Below are positions 57,378-64,000 of a DNA stretch of 64,000 nucleotides, one piece after another (the first letter of the stretch is position 1; every line of letters starts with the position of its first letter). A model generated the notes under the pieces. The model ran no database searches, was not told the origin of the DNA, and saw only the letters and a list, made by a program, of their open reading frames with translations. Origin of the DNA: Batkoa obscura (taxonomy: Eukaryota > Entomophthoromycota > Entomophthoromycetes > Entomophthorales > Batkoaceae). Location of the stretch: positions 124,001 to 188,000 of the forward strand of contig JASVEC010000037.1 in the NCBI GenBank assembly GCA_030770535.1. Reading direction: 5' to 3'. The position numbers and the translations under genes are program-made.

Positions 57378-57476
57378 TGAGGATGTATTTTTGTATTTAA
57401 GAGTTTCATTGACAATCTTTCCGCTCAAATAGCGTTTAAAAGATGGGAAAAGTGATGAAGTCAAAAAATATCCTCA
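57378..57476 (+). mobile_element. MITE copy 14
   Basis: TGAGGATGT...ATATCCTCA; the two ends have changed in a complementary way. Confidence 0.9.
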
Positions 57477-57582
57477 TATAATGTAAAAAATTTTGAAATT
57501 TAAAATGGTTTTTTATATCTGCTTGTATACTAATTTTTATAAACTTTTTAAATACTAAATTAACTAAGCAGTTTTTTACATA

Positions 57583-57682
57583 TGGGGATGTATTTTTTTG
57601 TTTAATAATTTTACTAACAATCTTTCCACTCAAGTAGCGCTTAAAAAACGGAAAAGTAATGAAATCAAAAAAAACATCCCCA
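57583..57682 (+). mobile_element. MITE copy 15, near-consensus
   Basis: Exactly 100 bp with perfect ends TGGGGATGT and ACATCCCCA, TA immediately outside both; the cleanest copy in the window. Confidence 0.95.
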
Positions 57683-58121
57683 TATACTAGATTATGATTT
57701 AATATTTCAAACAAATAGTCAAAATAAACTCTATTTATTATATTATTATTCTTTGAATATAAAACACCAAACTTTAGTATATATATAGCTTGTTTATCAT
57801 AATAGTTTAAATTTATTAAATCTGGCCCTATTTTTATTTTTATATTTTATCTAAAATTTAAAATTCAAAGTTATTATCTGATTTTATTCTTCAAGTTAAT
57901 AATTTCATTAAGTATGCTTTCTTAAATAACAATATGAAATTTATGTAATTTATATAGCTTTTTTTATTAGAAGTTTTTTATATTTATTTTATTTTTTATT
58001 GCTACATTTATTTTATCTTCAAACAACCTTTTTTTAATTACGTATTAAGCACATATATTATATAAAGCTGTTTCTTTATTAAATATTAATGAAATAGTTG
58101 AATTATTGAATAGATATTATA
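57683..58121. other. Gene-free stretch
   Basis: AT-rich, no feature. Confidence 0.5.
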
Positions 58122-58220
58122 TGTGGCTGTTTTTTTTGATTTCACTGTTTTTCCATTTTTTAGGCACTATTTGGGTGGAAAATTTATTAGTAAAATCCTT
58201 AGACACAAAACACATCCCCA
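58122..58220 (-). mobile_element. MITE copy 16
   Basis: TGTGGCTGT...ACATCCCCA, reverse orientation, TA flanks. Confidence 0.88.
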
Positions 58221-58323
58221 TATAATTATCTAAAAATGATTAATAATAATAAACATACTAATGTTATAATTTGTCATTAAGAATACAAAAAAAGTTCAAA
58301 GTAGTCAAATTAAAGCTATTATA

Positions 58324-58424
58324 TGGGGATATGTTTTTGTGCCTAAGAATTTTACTAATAAATTTTCCACCCAAATAGTGCCTAAAAAATGGAAAAACAG
58401 TGAAATCAAAAAAAAACACTCCCT
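58324..58424 (+). mobile_element. MITE copy 17
   Basis: TGGGGATAT...ACACTCCCT; forward orientation. Confidence 0.88.
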
Positions 58425-58429
58425 TATAA

Positions 58430-58524
58430 TGGTGTGTTTTTGACTTTATCACTTCTTCTATCTTTTAATTAATGTTAGAGCGAGGAAATTATTAGTAAAA
58501 TTCTCAAACACAAAAATACATCTT
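58430..58524 (-). mobile_element. MITE copy 18, abutting copy 17
   Basis: TGGTGTGTT...ACATCTT, diverged, reverse orientation; only a few bases separate it from copy 17. Confidence 0.7.
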
Positions 58525-58610
58525 TATATTGATTTTTATTTATGTTAAATCTAAAGCCTTTATATTTATTAAAAAAACATGTTAAAGCTATAGCTGATAA
58601 TAATGCTATT

Positions 58611-58710
58611 TGGGGATGTTTTTATGGCTTCGTCACTTTTTTCATCTTTTAAACGCTATTTGAGCGGAAAAATTATTAATAAAATTCTTGAACATAAAAA
58701 TACATCCCTA
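58611..58710 (-). mobile_element. MITE copy 19
   Basis: TGGGGATGT...ACATCCCTA, reverse orientation. Confidence 0.9.
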
Positions 58711-58976
58711 TTTACTGATTTTTATTTCTTAATTTCTTTGAAGTATTAATTTGATGTATCAGTTAATCAATTAAATTTATTATTATCATTATTGAATTTT
58801 GATTTTTTTTGTTTTATTATAGACAATTATTAAAATTAAGGTAATTACAATGTTTATATAGTGTGCTTTTTTTTATTGTATTGAAGTTTTCAAAAATTCT
58901 ACTTTGAAGTTTAGTTATAAAAGCTTGCATTTTGTTTTTATTTTAATGAAAACTAAAATAAAATTAATAAAACATA

Positions 58977-59072
58977 TAGGGACATTTTTAATTTCATCAC
59001 TTTTCCATTTTTGAACGCTATTTGAGTGGAAAGATTGTTAATAAAATTCTTAAACAAAAAAATACATCCCCA
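58977..59072 (-). mobile_element. MITE copy 20
   Basis: TAGGGACAT...ACATCCCCA, reverse orientation, slightly shortened. Confidence 0.87.
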
Positions 59073-59382
59073 TATAATTAAAAAATCAATTATTTAAAAA
59101 AATGAGACAATTAAAATAAGTCTTTTAGATTAAATATTTTTATTTAGCTTTAAGCTTTTTTAAGTTTAACTAATTCCAATCACACAGTAAGGACTTATAA
59201 ATTTAAAAACTTAAAATGTGGATTGATTTTTAAGTAAATTCTGCAATCAATTTGAACATCCTTATATTACTGTCATTTTCAAATAAAAAAGATAAAACTA
59301 AATTAGAATATTCATTTGACAAGTTATGATAAAAAGCTCAATAAAAACCTGATTTCAAAATCAAAACAAGTAAATAAATATA
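59073..59382. other. Spacer between MITE copies
   Basis: AT-rich, no feature recognised. Confidence 0.5.
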
Positions 59383-59476
59383 TAGGGATGTATTTTTCTA
59401 AGGATTTTACTAACAATCTTTCCATTTAAATAGCGCTTAAAAATGGAAAAGTGATGAAATCAAAAAAAATATTCTT
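59383..59476 (+). mobile_element. MITE copy 21, diverged
   Basis: TAGGGATGT...ATATTCTTA; right end decayed, core ATCTTTCCATTTAAATAGCG intact. Confidence 0.8.
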
Positions 59477-60059
59477 ACCTTTTTAGAGATTTATAAAGGC
59501 ACACTTTTACATACATAATATATTGTGGTTCATTGTTAAATATAAAAAATGAGTAACCCCTAGCCATGTTTTAATTATTGTGTTAATTATATAGATCAAT
59601 CTTTAAATAATATTTTTCTACCACTTCAAGTATTAATTATATAATAAAAGCTTATGAAGGAACTGTAATTATTAATTTTAAAAGTTAAAAAATCGCCTTT
59701 CTAAAAATAATACCCACATAATGACTTAAAACAATGAACATATTAACAGTAAAGTCGTTTTTACTATGACAAATTATATAGTTACTAATTATTGTCTATT
59801 TGAAATTTTATATTACTGTTTTGTTTTTTTGCTTGATTCTAGTATAAAACTATACTATCTATAACAATATTGACTTTAAAATAAAGATAAAATTGAGGAT
59901 CAAAAGTAGCTCATTAGTAAATTACATATCATTATTTTTTTTAAATTTGTCCGAAGATTTAAGTAATAGATTTGATTAATAGTTAATAAAAAAAGGTGCA
60001 CACGTCATAGTAATACAAAATAGCTAATAATTAGTAATTAGAATAAAAAAACTAGTTTA
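59477..60059. other. Gene-free stretch
   Basis: AT-rich, nothing recognised. Confidence 0.45.
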
Positions 60060-60365
60060 ATTTATAATTTTATTTTCATAATTAAACGTAGTAAATATTG
60101 TTTGAGTTTGTTCATGATATAATAGGTTAACTTTAGCAAATTTAACAGTATCCATGTTTTTGAGATGCCATCTATATAATAATAATTTATTAGCATCAAA
60201 ATAAGCTGATGTGAATAAAGTAATATTATTTCAGTAGTCAATTTGTTTGTAATTTGTTAATATTTTATTTTACTTTAAACTCTGGTGGATTCTAAGTGTT
60301 TGATATTAAAGAGCTAGTGTATTCTGCAAATATAATATTGTATACTATAAAAGTAACATTTTAAT
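60060..60365 (-). pseudogene. Possible decayed coding remnant, family unknown
   Basis: On the minus strand a frame ending at about 60060 reads coding-like for its last ~50 codons (FDANKLLLYRWHLKNMDT, NLLYHEQTQTIFTTFN). It can be followed about 50 codons upstream in the same frame, with a few interruptions. No family recognised. The single frame and amino-acid composition resemble the other relics in this part of the window. Confidence 0.35.
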
Positions 60366-61081
60366 CAAAATATAACAAGTAAGGGTTATATTTGAATCTA
60401 GATCCTTAATTAACTATAATTAGTTAAATATTAAATGGAACGATTTGTGCTAATTAATTGGTATAGTTAAAAATGAGATTTTAAATAGCATAGTTTAATA
60501 AATAGTAAATGACTTTATTAGAACTTATATAATTATTTAAATCTTAAAATTAAAGTTCAATATTTTAATACAATGTTCTAAAAATAGGTTGTTAACAAAT
60601 TTAGAAACATAAATTATAAACCGGATTATGTTACTTCTGCCTTGATGTTAATTTTTATACTATTAGAACGTTCATGTCATACCATTAAGAAATTGATTAA
60701 AATTGTATTGCCCACAAAATAATTCATATGTATGCATGTAAGGATATATATTAAATCACTCAAAATATTTGTAGTTTATAGAGTAAATTTAAAATAGCTA
60801 TTTATCATTAATATTTATATCACTTTCCCCTACCAAACAGTGTTTAACCCTATTTGACTTTATTAACTTGTTTAATAAAAATAAAAAGGGAATCCAAAAA
60901 GCTAATTAATTAGATTTAGCGAAAAAGTTATAAGTAATTTAAAAAAATTTTAAAAGTACAAATTTAAATTCTTTGATGTTCTTATGATTTGAAAACAGAC
61001 ATCAAAAAGTAATTGAGTAAAAGGTATTTAAAATGGAGAAAAGAAAGAAAGATGAAAATAAAAAGTTAGACAATTATAAAA
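60366..61081. other. Gene-free stretch upstream of the HSF-type gene
   Basis: AT-rich, probably including the promoter; no specific element recognised. Confidence 0.45.
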
Positions 61082-61964
61082 ATGAATAAAGACGAACAAA
61101 TAGAGCAAACTAATACTGATGAAACCGAATGTAAAAAAATAGTCCCCTTTTTAATTAAATTAAGAAGGTAACCTATAAACTATCTCTAGTTAAGAAACTT
61201 ATTAACATTACTATTTTTAGTATACTTGATAGTGAGAATTTCAAGTCTATTATTAACTGGAATGAAGATGGTACTCAATTTGAAATTCATGACCCTGTTC
61301 AATTTGAGTCTAAAGTTTTGCCCGGCAATTATAAAAGTCAAAGAATTGAGACATTCTTTAGGCAATTAAATGTAATTATTAACTCTTTATTTTTATTACA
61401 TAAATATTAATGTCTATTTAGATTTATAATTTTAAAAGATTGAACTACAAACGATATCATGATGGCAGTTTATATAGGGTTTTGGCTTTTAAAAATGAAT
61501 ATTTCAAAAAAGACGAACCTAATTTAATGTATAAGATTAACCGCAAACAAAACACGAGAAAAAGTGATAAAAGCACTTCTCCTTTAGCTAACGAAGAACC
61601 AAATCCAGTGTACCCAAACACAGCTTGTACAAATATAGAACCATTTGATGACAACTGGACTTATGATGATATTGTTAACAATCCCAATGAATACATTCAG
61701 CCTGATTTTAATCCAGTTGATTGCTACATATACTCACAACCATATATTGATACAAATGTGATGATACCCTATGGTCTAATATATACCCCAGAGACTATTT
61801 CTCCATTATTGGTTCCTACATATATACCAACTTTCGCTTCTGATCCTATTAGTCCCACATCAGTACCAAACTATTACCATGCATTTACTTCAGAATCAAT
61901 TAGCCCAGCTTCTGCGCCTCTACATTATGATTACTATGACTTTGATCAACAGTCTAACCCATAA
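61082..61964 (+). CDS. HSF-type DNA-binding transcription factor, 259 aa
   Basis: Three exons, 61082-61167, 61221-61371 and 61422-61964 (780 nt). Residues about 20-115 form a heat-shock-factor winged helix: IVPFLIKLRSILDSENFKSI, INWNEDGTQFEIHD, FESKVLPGNYKSQRIETFFR and QLNIYNFKRLNYKRYHDGSLY. Introns fall inside the domain, and the recognition helix keeps FFRQLN, while the usual YGF is YNF. After the domain comes a basic linker (KINRKQNTRKSDK). The tail is acidic and Pro/Ser/Tyr-rich, with a repeated PTFASDPISPTSVP-type unit, and could serve as an activation domain. No hydrophobic-repeat trimerisation region is visible, unlike true Hsf1. It is probably a divergent HSF-family regulator; targets unknown. 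Confidence 0.85.
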
Positions 61965-62336
61965 AATTAACTTATTTTAGTATTAATAAACCTTGATAAA
62001 AATTATTTTTACGCTTTATAAGCTATAGAGATATTTTATTGCCAATAATTTAACTAATAATTTAACTAAACTGTAAGTTTAGAAAAGAAAATGGTAGTCA
62101 TAACCAAAAACGAGGGGGTCCTCTGGCTTAGTGTTATAGTATTTGATCTAATAGTTTTCATCATCTGACCTTCTTTGCCTTTTTATCTGTTATAGTTTTC
62201 TCTATTATTTTTTTACTTTCATAAATAAAAGTTTATGGTTTTTGAGACTCTTTAAAATTTGAAAAAAGAACTAATTTAAACTTGTAAGATATTAATTTAG
62301 CAATATCTATTGAAGTAAAAATATATTTACACTTCA
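61965..62336. other. Gene-free stretch between the HSF-type gene and tRNA
   Basis: About 370 bp; contains the T-run acting as tRNA terminator near 62316 on the minus strand. Nothing else. Confidence 0.5.
62316..62320 (-). terminator. Pol III T-run terminator
   Basis: TTTTT on the minus strand, about 17 nt downstream of the tRNA-Tyr 3' end. Confidence 0.55.
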
Positions 62337-62419
62337 TCTCACCTCCCGGGATCGAACCAGGGACCGATGGATTGCTATTTATTTACAGTCCATCGCTCTT
62401 CCAACTGAGCTAAGGTGAG
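62337..62419 (-). tRNA. tRNA-Tyr (GUA) with a ~10-nt intron
   Basis: The 83-nt minus-strand gene folds as a complete tRNA. The acceptor stem is CTCACCT with AGGTGAG, plus discriminator A. The D arm is GCTCAGTTGGAAGAGC. The anticodon stem is ATGGA with TCCAT, with loop CTGTAAA (anticodon GTA), and the T arm is CCTGGTTCGATCCCGGG. About 10 bases (ATAAATAGCA) lie just after the anticodon, the standard place for the intron that nearly all eukaryotic tRNA-Tyr genes carry. A and B boxes are intact and a T-run follows. It appears functional. Confidence 0.93.
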
Positions 62420-62459
62420 AGCTTCTTATTGTAATCGAGTTTAATCTATCATATCCATA

Positions 62460-62554
62460 TGTTTTTTTTTGGTTTCATCACTTTTTCCATTTTTAAACAT
62501 TATTTGAGTGAAAAGATTATTAGTAAAATCCTTAAACAAAAAAATATATACTCA
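62460..62554 (-). mobile_element. MITE copy 22, diverged
   Basis: TGTTTTTTT...ATATACTCA with core TTTTTCCATTTTTAAACATT; 40 bp upstream of the tRNA 5' end; TA flanks. Confidence 0.75.
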
Positions 62555-63042
62555 TAATACTTGTTCTATTGTTCAATTAGACATACAAATCACAGAATAA
62601 AATACTTGAAAATAAGAATAGCGTTTTATAAACCAGAAACACTATAATAATAATAGGATTTATAACTACAAATATATAAGTAATTATTTTATTCAGTATA
62701 ATTATGATACTCAATTTTATCCAGGAGTTGTAATTATTGCTCAAAATTACTATTCGATTTGTTTTGTTAAAATATGCAACAGAGCGCTGTTCTATTGTTC
62801 TAATTAACACCATACACCATACACCATACTGTTATTGTTACTATTAATAGTCCCTATTTTTTAAGGGGTAATTTTGAATTAGATTGTAAATAAATTTATA
62901 AATCCTTTTCATAGTGAAACATTACCATAAATATAGCAAGGAACAACCAGTTTCATTTAATTTTAACAAATATATGATTTAATGACATTATATCAGCCAA
63001 ATTCAAGTTATATAATTGTAGGAGGATAGCAGTACAAATAAA
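62555..63042. other. Gene-free stretch with short tandem repeat
   Basis: AT-rich; includes the CATACAC repeat at 62808. A 78-codon minus-strand open frame at 62577-62813 is Ile-rich and not convincing. Confidence 0.5.
62808..62829 (+). repeat. (CATACAC)3 short tandem repeat
   Basis: Three 7-bp units. Confidence 0.85.
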
Positions 63043-63665
63043 AATGAATTCAGTTTTTAAGCAGGAATTATATAATTTAGAAAGAAAAGAAAGAGCATAT
63101 TATATAATAATATATATCCGACTTTATTTAAAAGGTATGTTTGATTTATTACCGAAATGAATTCAAGAACTTTAAACTGATGGTTTAAAATTTTCGAATG
63201 AAAAGTGATCCAAATTCAAGCTACATCAAATTATTATGACTAAGTTTATACCAGTATTTATTTACCTTGAAATACTAAATTTGTAAACTATTGTATAACC
63301 ATTTAAATACATTATGAAAGAAACATCGTAGCTTGTGGTACATCTACCATCTTTATTATTATTACTATGATTATTACTTATTACTTATTACTTAGATTAT
63401 CTATTTTTTAATGTAGTAATATCCGTCAAAAAGATTCTATCATAATAAAAAATTTATATCATACCAATTAAGTAAAAGTAGGTTTTTATAAAATAAAATG
63501 CAAACGCACATATTTAGATACTACAGAAAAGGTTATATTACTTAAATATTACTTTATAAAAGTTATACCTAAACTCAAGGCAACATCTAAAAACTCAATA
63601 TTTAGAAAGCGGAAAATAGAGGAATAATTAAAAGAACATTGACTCACTAGTATTATTAAAGGATT
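63043..63665 (+). pseudogene. Stop-interrupted gene relic, possibly homeodomain type
   Basis: An ATG in AATAAAAATG context opens MNSVFKQELYNLERKERAYY. The frame stays coherent for about 100 codons (DLLPK, IQEL, TDGLKFSNEK, SKFKLHQIIMTKFIPV) with a few stops where Trp or Gln would fit. At 63498-63640 a second segment reads KCKRTYLDTTEKVILLKYYF then RKRKIEE, which recalls helix 1 and the end of helix 3 of a homeodomain with the middle lost. Whether both belong to one gene is uncertain. I see no complete domain; the homeodomain idea is tentative. Confidence 0.35.
63371..63394 (+). repeat. (TTATTAC)3 short tandem repeat
   Basis: About three 7-bp units. Confidence 0.8.
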
Positions 63666-64000
63666 TATATTAAAAACCATTGCACTAGTTAATGTATGAA
63701 ATATTTAACTGAAATTTGATATATTTTTATCTCAATTTTTATAAATATTTTAGTTAAATAACAATTATGTGTTTTATAAATTTTATCAAACTCTACCAAA
63801 AAACAGTATGATTTATTGTTATTTAAAAAATGAGGCTATAGTAGAGTTTTTACAACTCTTTACTGCTAATTAATTATAGAAACATCAATATATCAAATTT
63901 TATAAATAAGATAAAATAGTATTGTTATTTTCTGAGCTATATGGTTTACAGTAGAAAACAACATTAAAAAGGCAATTGGTATTTAATATCAAAATGTCTA
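63666..64000. other. Gene-free end of window
   Basis: AT-rich, no feature recognised. Confidence 0.5.

Noticed and set aside
57023-58452. Recurrent 60-90-codon minus-strand frames with FFLTSLLFPFFKHYLSRKF-type sequence
   Set aside because: They are translations of the MITE copies, which share sequence; there is no sign of coding selection and they change with each copy's indels.

Overview
The window is nuclear DNA from a very AT-rich, intron-rich fungus. Evidence: compact genes with 43-70 nt GT..AG introns, a tRNA-Tyr(GUA) with a short intron, and fungal-type proteins (PMT-type protein O-mannosyltransferase, Sin3, a COPI-associated Tvp15-like protein, a D-arabinose dehydrogenase-type aldo-keto reductase, a Bni1-type formin, Sds22). 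A relic of a UHRF1-like PHD-SRA-RING gene and the AT-richness favour a filamentous or early-diverging fungus over a budding yeast, but I cannot name the species. The usual start context is close to AATAAAATG. TAA, TAG and TGA all terminate intact genes, so the nuclear code looks standard.

Layout. 1-5 kb: a decayed coding remnant, an unknown 189-aa protein, a secreted 2H-phosphoesterase-like protein and a secreted repeat protein with dibasic sites. 5-13 kb: two long minus-strand genes, SIN3 (12 exons, 1,380 aa) and a PMT1-family mannosyltransferase (9 exons, 727 aa). 13.6-24.1 kb: a dense housekeeping block with GPN3, a bacterial-looking ThiE/TenI-fold protein, a Tvp15-like protein, BET3, TIM23, an ARA2-like reductase and RPL14. 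24.7-30 kb: an RBD2-type rhomboid, an MMTAG2-like nuclear protein and a 558-aa His/Thr/Gly repeat protein ending in a CsbD-like domain. 32-39.8 kb: an intronless class I histone deacetylase, two tandem four-TM paralogues and the mitochondrial ATP synthase gamma subunit. 42.4-54.6 kb: a secreted class 3 lipase, a 1,807-aa formin, an unknown 367-aa protein and SDS22. 55-64 kb: gene-poor, holding the UHRF1-like relic, a crowd of short TA-flanked DNA elements, an HSF-type transcription factor, the tRNA and more relics.

Several genes would work together: Sin3 with the class I deacetylase (co-repressor), PMT1 with the secretory proteins, BET3 and the Tvp15-like protein in ER-Golgi traffic, TIM23 with ATP synthase in mitochondria. 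There is no operon-like arrangement; most neighbours are divergent or convergent.

Three things stand out. (1) At least 22 copies of a ~100-bp inverted-repeat, TA-flanked MITE family lie only between intact genes and pile up at 55-59.5 kb. (2) Several relics keep a reading frame over tens to hundreds of codons but are interrupted by stops at places where Gln or Trp would fit, a pattern expected from C-to-T (RIP-like) mutation; the UHRF1-like gene is the clearest. (3) Two genes have an intron at the initiation codon (GPN3 within it, the aldo-keto reductase directly after it). I saw no retrovirus-like, Polinton-like or other capsid-bearing element.
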